A stretch of 64,000 nucleotides of DNA, from the NCBI RefSeq assembly GCF_049243985.1, contig NC_135375.1:30504490-30568489 (forward strand), given 5' to 3'. The notes under the pieces were generated by a model. The model did not search any database, had not been told where the DNA came from, and was given only the letters and a program-made list of their open reading frames with translations. Both the position numbers and the translations under genes were made by a program. This DNA is from Paroedura picta (lineage: Eukaryota; Chordata; Lepidosauria; Squamata; Gekkonidae). Positions 38,001 through 46,500 of the stretch are shown here, one piece after another; position 1 is the first letter of the stretch; each line of letters opens with the position of its first letter.

Positions 38001-40250
38001 TATCCTTTAATAAAAATTTCATTATCCAGACAACTAATGCTATGAAAGAGTCCATTCATTTCTACACTTTATTTTTAGATTTACGTTTTCAAAACCATAG
38101 CAAATTGGAACCACATGGTTTTGTGATATGGCTGGATGACCCAACTAGGCACGAAACTCTGGGCTCATTTAAATGGGATGCTCACATGCAAGAACTCTTC
38201 CATACAGTGCTGCACAAACTAAAGTCTCATTTAACATGGGCCATGTAATCCTAACATGTATGTAATGTTGCCCACTTGAGTTACAGAACTTTGGCATGCA
38301 AACACTGCACATGTCACAACTGAAGAAAACTGTAAAAGGGATGCTGGGTACATGCAGTGCCAATATGCATAACTTCTGTGAAAGTAGGTCCCAGGGGTTT
38401 CAGTTTTACAGATTTATGCATACTGCTTTTTTTCTTTAAGATATTCCCCATACCAAGTAAATACAGCAGATTCCCTTCTTGAAAACAATCGATACACAGC
38501 ATTAGTCTTATCTATAATTTAGCAAAGCAGAGACAGTGAATAATATGACAACAAAATTTCCCATTGGCAATGGGTTTAATATCCTAAAATACGGTACATA
38601 AAAGTGTGGAAGCTCTGATTCCACTGAATATATTTTAAAAGTATAAACAATTCCACTGGATTCCTCCTAAATCTTTGGTCATCACACAAATGGAATGTGA
38701 CCCTGGGCATTTTGTGCCCCTGATACACACGGTACTTTTATGGTGCTACTGGACTCAAAAGACAGGAAGGCCCGGAGGCTCATTGTCCATGGGGTCGTGA
38801 TGGGTCGGACACAACTTCGCACCTAACAACAACTGGACTCAAATCTAGCTGTTCTTACTACAGACCAAAATAGCTACCTTTGGAAATTTTAAGAGCAAAA
38901 TGAGAGACATTCAAAGATGCCTTTAAAATGGAGAATTTCTGCCTGACAGACAACTGTTATGGTCACAGAACTTCTGTCAGGAAAAATGTAGTAACTAAGG
39001 TGGCCAAAGCCCATATCAAAGAACATGTGCGTCATCATGTGCAAAGGAACAGGGGAGATTTTTCCAGTTAGAATCAGAGTTGGAAAGAGCCACACAGGCC
39101 GTCTAATCCTGCTCAATGCAGGATCAGCCTAAAGCATCCATGATAAGTATCTGTCCAGCTATTGCGTAAAAACCACCAGTGAGATGACAGATAGAGCTTG
39201 TCAAAACACTTTCTCTTCTACATGCAATTGTAAGAAATACAGTGCAGCAGGCAACTTTTATATTGTCACAGGATCAGCAACTGCTAGTCTGTAAACCATA
39301 CCCAGCCCCCTGAAGGGCTCCACCAAGGCCCCATCACTATTAACCCAAGCTAGAGGTAGAGTACAAGAAAGTTTACAGTAGCACATCAAGGGAGATGAGA
39401 GCTTTCACTGATCCAATTACATGAACATTTATTCCTGCTTTATGCCTATGAATTGCCAGATCTCTGCTACAGGCTCAGTTGTAAACATTTATGACTCTAT
39501 AAACCAAACAAAGGACATGCATATTTATTTACAATATCATAGACATTACAATGACCCAACCAGTAATTTTTATTTTTAGATATTTTTAACAGCAGTATTT
39601 TTATAACAGAGAAAGATAAAGCTAAAATAGAAAGGAAGCCTAGGGCTTTGGGGAGGGAAGGGGGGCATGTTCTAATTCCAACCAACATCTGTCCACAATA
39701 GCCTGTTGTAGCAGCTGAGAAACCCTGCCTGAAGCATGAGTATTCAGTATATCATTTTCTAAAACAGCAGAAACATCCAGTGCTTTAACCAATGCACGGT
39801 GTCCCTCCTGAAGCTGCGTAAGAGCTCTGCTCAATTTCGACCAGTGTTTTATTGTTACAACAATCCGTTATTTAGAAAACACCTAAATACCACATGGGGA
39901 ACTGTGACTAAAATTTAAATTAAAAATGGCTTAAATCGGGCTTTTAAAAATATTATTATTTTAACTGCTATTTAAATCGACCCACCATGATCCTAACTAA
40001 ACGCGAGTACCCCCGCGGAGGCATCTAGGAAAACAAGCTTACAAGCACGGCACCTGTCCCAGCCGCCTCTTCCCATTAGCACCAGCACGATTCAGACAGG
40101 CCTGACCTAAAGGGTCTCTGTGGGGAGATACTGCCAGGCCCGGCATCCCTCTGGCCACCTACCGCTCTCCTCCTTTCAGCCCCGCCGCCTCACGGGCCGG
40201 CCGGCCGACCTTTTTTTCCAAACCTGCGCGGGCTGAGTTCTCATTGGCTG
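20099..40250 (-). CDS. CENPK: CENPK, centromere protein K (complete coding sequence, 9 coding exons)
   Basis: CENPK is a coiled-coil subunit of the CENP-H/I/K/M complex in the constitutive centromere network, where it helps build the kinetochore. Coding exons in transcript order are 35743-35633 (ATG at 35722-35720), 35018-34962, 33835-33763, 30876-30830, 28414-28332, 28247-28149, 24672-24540, 21465-21412 and 20257-20099 (stop TAA). All have AG/GT boundaries and phases that join without a frame break, giving 264 residues against 269 in human. Recognisable stretches include LTAEFNQWQKRSPE, HDLEMVLST, KNKKLKEDL, EQQWLVEQQQ, KMLNIKAYKE, QLITLHEILE and the C-terminal SFWPPYIELLLRYGIALRH. The middle (about residues 50-160) is charged and heptad-like, as expected of a coiled coil. 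A non-coding first exon is inferred at about 40163-40250 from a good donor (GCG|GTAGGT). The introns carry many repeats, including an intact BovB. Identity is certain; only the 5' untranslated exon is a guess. Confidence 0.95.
20849..20995 (-). mobile_element. L2-like LINE tail, inverted, in a CENPK intron
   Basis: The run ttatttatttattac is followed by tataccaccctccccgaagg and ctcaatgcagtttacat, a reversed L2-type terminus. It is short and truncated. Confidence 0.55.
21828..22201. mobile_element. hAT-type non-autonomous DNA transposon, 374 bp
   Basis: Terminal inverted repeats (CAGTAGTCCCCAACC at the start, ggttgggaaccactg at the end) enclose a GC-rich body. A perfect 8-bp duplication tattagac lies at 21820-21827 and 22202-22209. 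It sits in a CENPK intron. Confidence 0.9.
24758..27978 (+). mobile_element. Full-length BovB (RTE) LINE, apparently intact
   Basis: A 3221-bp element is bounded by a perfect 12-bp duplication (atgaatagtcac) at 24746-24757 and 27979-27990. It holds an uninterrupted 1009-codon ORF. The N-terminal apurinic endonuclease shows GTWNVRSMNQGKLD, GDWNAKVG and SDHELL. The reverse transcriptase shows QAGFRRGRGTRDQI, CFIDYAKAFDCV, the catalytic LRYADDTTLM and GVRQGCILSP. The C-terminus holds the RTE motifs ending near VEDRKAWR. The element ends with the BovB tail and an (AAC)n run. It lies antisense in the CENPK intron between exons 28149 and 24672. The perfect duplication and open frame mean a recent insertion, and it may be competent. 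Confidence 0.95.
24937..27966 (+). CDS. BovB ORF2: endonuclease-reverse transcriptase, 1009 aa
   Basis: This is a single open frame with an endonuclease domain (about residues 70-310), a linker, and a reverse transcriptase (about residues 500-780, YADD box near residue 755). The C-terminal tail has a CWRRLLRVPW-type region typical of RTE elements. The initiating codon is uncertain: the ATG at 24937 is the first in frame, about 180 bases into the element. It has no stop or frameshift and full family length. In function it would nick target DNA and prime reverse transcription of its own RNA and of SINE RNAs sharing its tail. Confidence 0.93.
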   Translation: MDSSNRHNDMTPEDEPLRSEGVQYATGDEQTASTSSARMNEAAGPKPKGRSVVEVTGGEKTVRCCKDFYSIGTWNVRSMNQGKLDVVKQEMTRLNIDILGISELKWTGMGEFNSDDHQVYYCGQESRRRNGVAFIINKRVGKAVLGYNPQNDRMISVRIQGKPFNITVIQVYAPTTAAEEDEVDQFYEALQHLIEATPKNDVLIIMGDWNAKVGSQKITGITGKFGLGVQNEAGHRLVEFCQENTMVIANTLFQQPKRRLYTWTSPDGQHRNQIDYMLCSQRWKSSIQSIKTRPGADCGSDHELLVAKFRLKLKKVGKSTRPLRYELNHIPDEYTVEVTNRFKELDLIDRVPEELWTEVRNIVQEVATKTIPKKKKCKKSKWLSEEALQIAKERREVKGKGERERYTQLNAEFQRKARRDKNAFLNEQCKQIEENNRMGRTRDLFKKIGDMKRTFHAKLGMIRDQNSRDLTEAEEIKQRWQNYTEELYKSELNIPDDHSGVVTDLEPDILECEVKWALGSLSNNKASGGDSIPVELFKILKDDAVKVLHSICQQIWKTQQWPQDWKRSVYIPIPKKGNAKECSNYRTIALISHASKVMLKILQARLQQYVDRELPEVQAGFRRGRGTRDQIANIRWIMEKAREYQKNVYFCFIDYAKAFDCVEHNKLWQVLKEMGIPEHLICLLRNLYAGQEATVRTEHGITDWFKIEKGVRQGCILSPCLFNLYAEHIMRNAGLEESQIGIKIAGRNINNLRYADDTTLMAESEEELKSLLMRVKEESAKVGLKLNIKKTKIMASGPLNSWQIDGEEMEIVTDFIFLGSKITADGDCSKEIKRRLLLGRKAMANLDTILKSRDIILPTKVRLVKAMVFPVAMYGCESWTIRKAERQRIEAFELWCWRRLLRVPWTARRTNRSVLEEISPDCSLEGQILKMKLKYFGHLMRRKDSLEKSLMLGAIEGKRRRGRQRMRWLDGVSEAVGANLNGLRGMVEDRKAWRIIVHGVAMGRTRLRT
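28965..29135 (-). mobile_element. CORE/MIR-like SINE fragment
   Basis: Tail and middle of the same family are recognisable in reverse (ctctccccacaagaggcac, then gtaggtggggctgagagag). The head is too diverged to place with confidence. Confidence 0.5.
29207..29650 (-). mobile_element. 5'-truncated BovB LINE, inverted relative to the intact copy
   Basis: This is a close match to the last ~440 bases of the intact BovB, with its (AAC)n tail at the low-coordinate end. An 11-bp duplication (tgaagcataat) lies at 29196-29206 and 29684-29694. The remaining frame, 29215-29646, is open for 143 codons. Between the truncation point and the distal duplication is filler made of repeated cctaatactg units. 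Confidence 0.92.
30342..30585 (+). mobile_element. CORE/MIR-like SINE
   Basis: The head tggtagagtggttaagga, the core agctgggtgaccttagg and the tail region match the family of 32273-32550. The copy is more diverged and lies in a CENPK intron. Confidence 0.75.
30592..30745. repeat. Inverted pair of the same repeat family
   Basis: The plus arm gggtagccatgctaatc...gtccagtagcacctt is followed within about 60 bases by its complement (aaggtactactggactc). It lies in a CENPK intron. Confidence 0.55.
30955..31180. other. GC-rich unassigned segment in a CENPK intron
   Basis: It opens with an 8-bp perfect hairpin (gcccattg / caatgggc, about 30964-30991) and is markedly GC-rich against AT-rich flanks. 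It could be the end of an unrecognised mobile element. Confidence 0.3.
32273..32550 (-). mobile_element. CORE/MIR-like SINE, 3' part of a composite insertion
   Basis: On the minus strand it has a tRNA-like head (tagtggttaggagtg, ggttcgattc), the MIR-type core (agctgggtgaccttggg) and an L2-type tail with ccgctttgagcctcc. It shares one 14-bp duplication (cattttggaatgct, 32259-32272 and 32836-32849) with the adjoining Sauria SINE. Confidence 0.85.
32551..32835 (-). mobile_element. Sauria-type SINE, 5' part of a composite insertion
   Basis: This is the same family as the copy at 16213, in reverse orientation (ccacaagaggctc is the reversed head). Its 3' tail abuts the head of the CORE-SINE at 32273-32550 with no target duplication between the two. 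Confidence 0.88.
33219..33330 (-). mobile_element. L2-like LINE tail with (ATT)n, in a CENPK intron
   Basis: An (ATT)n run at about 33219-33245 leads into aatttatatctcgcctcccc and ggaggctcgaggtggatcac, a reversed L2-type end. Confidence 0.5.
35113..35615. mobile_element. Non-autonomous TIR element next to the CENPK start exon
   Basis: A GC-rich block of about 503 bp has imperfect inverted ends (ggccgattatgcac at the start; its counterpart ggactgattatgca read from the other end). Superfamily is unclear; a Harbinger-type 3-bp target (TAA/AAA) is only weakly supported. Its edge is 16 bases from the splice donor of the first coding CENPK exon. Confidence 0.6.
36070..37063 (+). mobile_element. 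Older RTE-family LINE remnant, interrupted by a CR1 tail
   Basis: A reverse transcriptase remnant is readable (CYVDDTTFL for the YADD box, LNIKKTKLM, TYGCKSWTLRKE). The tail has ggtcggacacgactgaacg followed by (ATC)n. It is related to BovB but clearly a different and older subfamily, with several frame breaks. Positions 36682-36848 are a CR1 3' end inserted in it. Confidence 0.8.
36682..36848 (+). mobile_element. CR1 LINE 3' end inserted in an RTE remnant
   Basis: Typical CR1 terminal sequence (ggttggactagatggc, then ccaactctatgattctatg) splits the RTE reading frame. Just before the junction the host text ctcact..tttggaccca occurs twice (36643-36662 and 36663-36682), a local duplication probably tied to the insertion. 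Confidence 0.75.
37060..38725. other. CENPK intron sequence, nothing recognised
   Basis: AT-rich intronic sequence upstream of the first coding CENPK exon. I see no exon-like frame with splice sites and no named repeat. Confidence 0.4.
38760..38831 (+). mobile_element. Very short BovB 3'-end insertion (about 72 bp)
   Basis: Only the last ~70 bases of BovB are present, ending in AACAAC. They are flanked by a 12-bp duplication (actggactcaaa) at 38748-38759 and 38832-38843. The target is itself a copy of the ggtgctactggactc repeat family described elsewhere in this list. Confidence 0.88.
39069..39155 (-). mobile_element. CR1 3' end fragment in a CENPK intron
   Basis: The reversed text gaatcagagttggaaagagc and aatgcaggatcagcctaaag matches the CR1 terminus, with the same break point as 5877-5975. 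Confidence 0.65.
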
Positions 40251-40520
40251 CGGAGGAATGACGCGAAACGACCTGCGCGGCCGCGGCTCGGAACGGCCAG
40301 AGGGGATCGTTGGTGTCGCTGGGAGATGGCGTAAACGCAAGATGGCGTCCGTCGAATCCCAGCGGAAAAGGAGGCATGTCGAAGGCGAGGCAGCGAAGGA
40401 AAGCGAAGAACCTGAGGAAGAAGATGAGGGGAAGGAAAAGGAAGAGGAGCACGAACGCTGGGTGGGCCCTCTGCCCGGGGAGGCTGCGCAAGCGAAAAAG
40501 CGAAAGGGTAAGGCTGGAGG
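40020..40520. promoter_or_regulatory. CpG-rich bidirectional promoter of CENPK and PPWD1
   Basis: This is the GC- and CpG-richest block in the gene region of the window. It sits between the inferred CENPK exon 1 (minus) and the PPWD1 start codon at 40342 (plus). An inverted CCAAT box (ATTGG) lies at 40243-40247. A YY1-like motif (CAAGATGGCG) overlaps the PPWD1 ATG, as in many housekeeping promoters. I see no TATA box at a sensible distance. Transcription start sites are not visible from sequence alone. Confidence 0.75.
40163..40250 (-). other. CENPK: Inferred non-coding first exon of CENPK
   Basis: The minus strand has a strong donor (GCG|GTAGGT, GT at 40162-40161) just inside the CpG-rich promoter. 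The first coding exon of CENPK at 35743 has an acceptor (CCCAG) upstream of its ATG, so at least one 5' exon must exist. The upstream end of this exon is a guess. Confidence 0.4.
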
Positions 40521-43500
40521 GATGTCCTGTTTGTGTTTACACGGAAATAAGCCCTGCTGCGTTCACTAGGGCTTGTCTGCAAGGGAGCACCCACAAGGTG
40601 TAGCCCGATCAGGTGCATGTTTCCTTGGAAGAAAGCCTCACAGTGGAACTTCTCGGAAAGCGCCTGAAGTATGGTGTAGTGCGGGGATTGCTAAAGTGTG
40701 GCTCTTCAGTTGTCCATGGACTACAATTCCCATGTGCCCCTGCCAGCACATGCTGGCAGGGGCTCATGGGGATTAATATCTGGGGAGCTACAATTTGGCC
40801 ACCCCTGATATAGGACTAGATGGCCTGAATGGCCCCTTTCAGGTCTATGATGTTAACCTGTGATAATAAATATGGAGATAGATACATTGAAATGTGGGTT
40901 TTACTTCCAATAAATAGGATTGTCATGAAAGAGAGTAGATGATCTAACACACATTAAATTTTTAAGGTAAGATAAAATAACATTAGAATATGAGATGTAT
41001 GAATATTGTTTATATTGACTCTTACTGCTGAAAAAGAAACTTGCCAAGTTTGGACTTGTTTTGATTGAAAAATGTACCTTTCAACATGATTTATCATTTT
41101 TTATTATCCCTAGTTCTTGAATTTGAGCATGTCTATCTGGATAATCTTCCCAGTGCTTCAATGTATGAGCGCAGTTACATGCACAGAGATGTCATAACAC
41201 ATGTAGTATGTACTAAGTAAGTCTTTTATTTTCTTAGCATTGAAATATTACTTCAGATATATATTTCAGGAGATGTTTTTACTTTAGCAAAGTCACAGGA
41301 CTGCATTGCAACTGTAGAGAAGATGTCTTGCTTGTTTTTAGAACTACTTGGAATTTTTCTAAATCATAGTGAAACTGTGGGGATGGTTTTTGGCTGTGCT
41401 CTGCAGTTTTGGGGGGGAAGTCTGCAATAGCCCTTATTGTGCTATGTCTCTGCTTCTGTTCCTTTTTCCTTGCTCTCCTGAACTTTTTATCAGTGTTTTG
41501 CTCAGCTACCACTTCATCCTATATATTCTTCACTTTTGAACTGTATGCTAGCCTCCCTCAGAAGCACAGGGCATCGTGGACAAACTCCAGTCTATTCCAG
41601 GGTTTGCCCCTGGGGTGAGCACAATGGATCTTCTTGTGGTTGCATTTTACTTTAGACAAGCCAAATGCTTCAGAATTGTTGCATAATGCCAAGGATAAGA
41701 CTCCACACTGGGGGATGCGAAGAGTTAAAGCAACCTTATATGTGGCTGGCTACCTAGGACAGTTGAACTTTGTGCTGTCTAGTAAAATCTTTGGAAAAAA
41801 CATAGAGGTTAAAAGATTACCAGATGAGTATATGGGGGAGTTTGTCTCAGGCATGATTGTATCTGTGCCTACCTAGTATTGCAATAAGATTACTATGCAA
41901 TAAAATAGGCATCCAGCAGCACCTTAAAGATAAGATTTATTGCATCTTGAGCTCTCATGAGTCAGAACTCACTTCATCCAGCATGAAATGGTATACTTGG
42001 TGTATGTGCCAGATGTGGAAGTTCATGTGGGGATCATTTTGTCTGTCTTCAAGGTGCCAGTGAATTCCTGTTTCATTTTGCTGTAATGTAGTAACTTTGC
42101 TACCTTTCTGGAAATATCAGCAGTATCAATAAGCCATATGTTTCTGATATTTTGGGTAGCAAGCCTACTCATGAAGAACAACGGGGACCCTGAGTACTTT
42201 TATGACACCCCAGCTCTGAATGAAAGTAATGTTAAATTCTGTTGTGGACTTTAATGTCCAGAATTGCTAAGAGCATGTGAAACTTTCTTTCTACATAATC
42301 ATTTCAGTTTTAAGAAGTACCTAAAAATTTAAAAAACCTAAATAATTTAAAAGTAGCTGATGCCCTGGTTTGTTTTGCAACCTGATTAGTCATTTCTTAT
42401 GCATTTACAGACTTGTTTGAAGAGATTTGATACATAACAGAGGTTGGTTTTTAATATATGCACTCTGCCTTTTAACCCCCAAAATAACTTCAACTTAGCT
42501 GACATCCAAATCCACAAAATAAAAAAAAATCTATTAAAGCATTTCTATTAAAAAGATTTCATATATGCAAGAAATAGTAAGGTAGTCAAATCTAGAGAAT
42601 TAATCTAAGAATACGTATGTAATGAACATTGTTACTTGCATTTCATCTCATTATTTTAAAGGAGTCATTAACAGAACAATGCTGTAAATCAGCAGCCATG
42701 CTCCTCTTGTGTTCTTTTGATGTTCTGAGAAGATGTTGACCTCAGAAGTAGACATTTACTCTGAGTAGCAACTGGTCACCGTTTCTGCCCTTCCCATATC
42801 TTATAGAAGCTTGCTTAGCTGTCTGTAACAACCAGTCATCAGAGTCACCTGAACTTCCATTTGCAGAAGTATAGGTAAACACAGCAGGTTGGTTCACAAA
42901 AACATCCCCTTTGATCCATGGCCCTTGTTTCTTTTACATGTTTGTATCTGCAGGACAGATTTTGTAATAACAGCCAGCCATGATGGACATGTCAAATTCT
43001 GGAAGAAAGTAGAAGAAGGGATTGAATTTGTTAAACACTTTCGTAGCCATTTAGGTAAGTTATTGAGTGTGTTGTTGCTTCTTGTTTGTAGAACATATAT
43101 TTCTACCATCATTCCTTCTGCATCTTTTCAGTATATATGTATTACTGTCACCATAAACTTAATAAAACATTCTTTACTATAATTTGTTGTAAGATGTTGA
43201 GAAATTCAGCTTTTATATTATGTAAAAATTTAACTGGTAAAATCAGCTTTTTGGTCATTAAACATTTTTTTCATGACAGTGAAAGAGCTAGTGCCTCATT
43301 GGGATCTTAACTACACTCATAATAATCTGTAGATTGTTTTGTTATGTTTGTCACTAACATTGCTCAAGACAGGAAACATGACTGGTATGTTGTTTCAAGG
43401 ACAGAATATAAAAGAAGGGATGTAGTGAGGCCTCAGAGGCCTATTTTCTTCCTTCACCTCCCCAAAGTCAGGAAGCTCTCCAGAGACATGACTGATACCA

Positions 43501-46500
43501 TGCAAGTTACAGTGAAATCACTGGATCTTTGGATCGTAGCCTTGAGCATCATCAGGCATAAAATCTTAGTCTGTGAAGTGGCCCCCTCCTAAACATGTAG
43601 CTAAAGTTTTGCTGGATGATTTTTGTCAAGCAAATCTCATTTCTTCTTTGGAAATAGATTATTTCTTTTGCTCTTCTTGCTGTGGTTTTTGTCCTGATAG
43701 GTGTTATTGAGAGCATTGCAGGTAGCTCAGAAGGAGCATTATTCTGCTCTGTTGGGGATGACAGAGCAATGAAAGTTTTTGATGTGGTGAACTTTGACAT
43801 GATCAACATGCTAAAACTTGGGTGAGTCACTTTAATTTTTGAAAGATTCCTCATAGGATTGTCAACAACTTTGGGATACATTTATTGAAGAGATCACTGG
43901 AGAACTTGATTATTTAAATGATTTCAGTGAATTTAAAATCAAATTAGTGGTTTGTGTTAAGATTGACTGTTCTTGTTTTGCTATATATGTCCACGCTAAC
44001 TGTGGTGAGCCTGATATGCACACACAACAGGCCTTTTGTAGATATTTTATGTATTTGTCTACTTCATTTAAACTTTTGCCAATGGAAACCTTCCCAATTT
44101 TATCCTCACAACAACCCTGATTTAAATTAGGTTCTGTGTGATTGTCAAAAGATTACCCATTTGATAGTCATTAACCTGAAGGTCAAGGCTGTAAGCAGTA
44201 GGACATTTTGGAAGTCATTAGTAGGGTTGGCTGCAGAGGACAGTGATTCCAACAATCGGGATATGGCAGATACAGACCAACTACTGGCATACCTAGAGGA
44301 AGCTTCAGTCTTAGACCCATGCCAGTCTGGCTTCAACCTGGGCATGGGGTGGAAACAGTGCTGGTCACCCTGATGGATGACATCCAGCAAGACTGGGGCG
44401 GGACAGTGCTTCTCATGATGTTGGATCCCACAGCAACATTTGACATAGTTAACCACAAGCTTTTGGCTTGCCACCTTGCCAACACAGGGATAAATGGGAC
44501 AGCTCTACAGTGGCTGATCTCCTTTCTCCAGGGTTGTGGACATAGGGTCATGGTTGTGAAAATGCACTGCTGCCAATTACCTTGTCAAATACCACAGGGT
44601 GTGGTTCTACAACTTTATCCAACAACTTGGACAACTATTTCATTTGTATACCAACTTCCCCTAAGGCTCAGGATGGTTCACATGGAATGTAATAGAACAA
44701 TATATCAAACTCTTCATGCGCTCTCATGCCCAGTTCATCTGGTGATTCAGGCTGGGGTGTTATCAATATACCTGTGACACCAGCTCTACCTTCTGATGGA
44801 TGGCCACCTGGATTCACTGCTGGAGTAATTTGCCAGATGCCTGGACACAGTGATGGGATGGAGCAAGTAGAGTTGCCTGAAACTCATACTTTCAGAAATG
44901 GTGGTCCTGTGGCTGGGTAGGATAGGATCAAGTGAAGAAGCATGCTTGCTCTGCCTGTATAGTGTACAGATTCCTTGGCATGATCTTTGACGCCTCTGTC
45001 ACCATGGAGGTGCAGATCATGAGAGTAGCACGGATGGCTTTTTCCAACCTCACCAACTCAAAGAACTACATCTGGCCTCAGCCAGGACTTGAGTGTTTTC
45101 AATCCTGGCTCCCACTTGGTGGAATGAGCTCCTTGAGGAGATCCAAGCCCTGATGGTGCTGGCTCAGTTACACAGGGCCTGCAAGTTGGAGCTCTTTCAC
45201 CAAGCGGTTAGTTGGGGCCATTGAGTCTACAACATCTAATGGGCCCGCCTATGAAAAGAGCCCCAAACTGGAAGATCTATTGACATGGGAAGTGAGCTAG
45301 AAGCTATAGTCAAAATTGGTGTTGTTAGATATAGATGCTAATTTTAAGTGGTTCTAAAAATGTTATTAACTATTTAAATTTATTGTTATTCTGATTTATT
45401 GTTGTGCATCGTTCTGAGCTGACTTGCTGGGAGGGTCGTATATAAATCCAATAAATAAATGATTCAAAAGCAATTTGAAAGCACATAAGACACACACATG
45501 CACACAGCCTGATTTGATGACTTGTGATTTTTGTACATTGTTTATTCTGGTCTTTTTCCAGTTATCACCCAGGTCAGTGTGAATGGGTCTACTGTCCGGG
45601 AGATGCCATATCTTCTGTTGCTGCCTCTGAGAAAAGCACTGGAAAAATATTCATATATGATGGACGAGGAAATAATCAGCCTCTTCATATTTTTGATAAA
45701 CTCCATACCTCCTCTCTTACTCAGTTACGATTGAACCCTGTGTATAAAGTCATTGTATCTTCTGACAAATCTGGAATGATTGAATACTGGACTGGACCTT
45801 CCCATGAATACAAATTTCCCAAAAACGTGAATTGGGAATATAAAACAGACACAGACTTATATGAATTTGCTAAATGTAAAGCATACCCTACCAGTATATG
45901 TTTCTCACCTGATGGTAAAAAGATGGCTACCATTGGTTCTGACCGAAAAGTCCGAATATTCAGATTCTTGACAGGAAAACTTATGAGGGTCTTCGATGAA
46001 TCTTTGAGTGTAAGTTTTTAATATTTATTTCCTTATTAATTACTTATGGATAGAGTTAATTTCTCTTACTTATGGATAGAGATAATAACTCCCTAGTTGC
46101 TTTTTTTATTTATGCTCTTCATAAATTACTGACCCACTAGTTTCATAAATATTCTGATAAGAATGACTAGTGTTAAAGTCAAAAAGAACATTCTTAAACA
46201 ATGCTTTTGGAAGACTACCATATGAATGCTCATTGAGTAATTTTCCAGGCTCATTATTTTAAATGATGTGGTTCACTTTCGGATTGGTGTAATACAACCA
46301 TACAGTGTGTAGGCTGCCAACAGCTTTCATTAGATGCTAAAATAATAGCTGTGTGTATTTTGATTGTGTACTTCTTCCTGGGCTTGTCATTTCATATGAA
46401 AAAAGGTTTACTGCAGACGTGTACATGGTATTTTGCTTGTACATAGAAACCTCCAGATTCAAGACTGTTTTGAGCCACTAAGCAGATGTGCAATCCCACT

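Noticed and set aside
40159-40618. Long minus-strand frames opposite PPWD1 exon 1
   Set aside because: GC-rich antisense shadows of the CpG-rich promoter and first exon, with low-complexity composition.
43344-43592. 82-codon plus frame between PPWD1 exons 3 and 4
   Set aside because: Phases of the flanking exons join directly and match the family; no need for an extra exon here.
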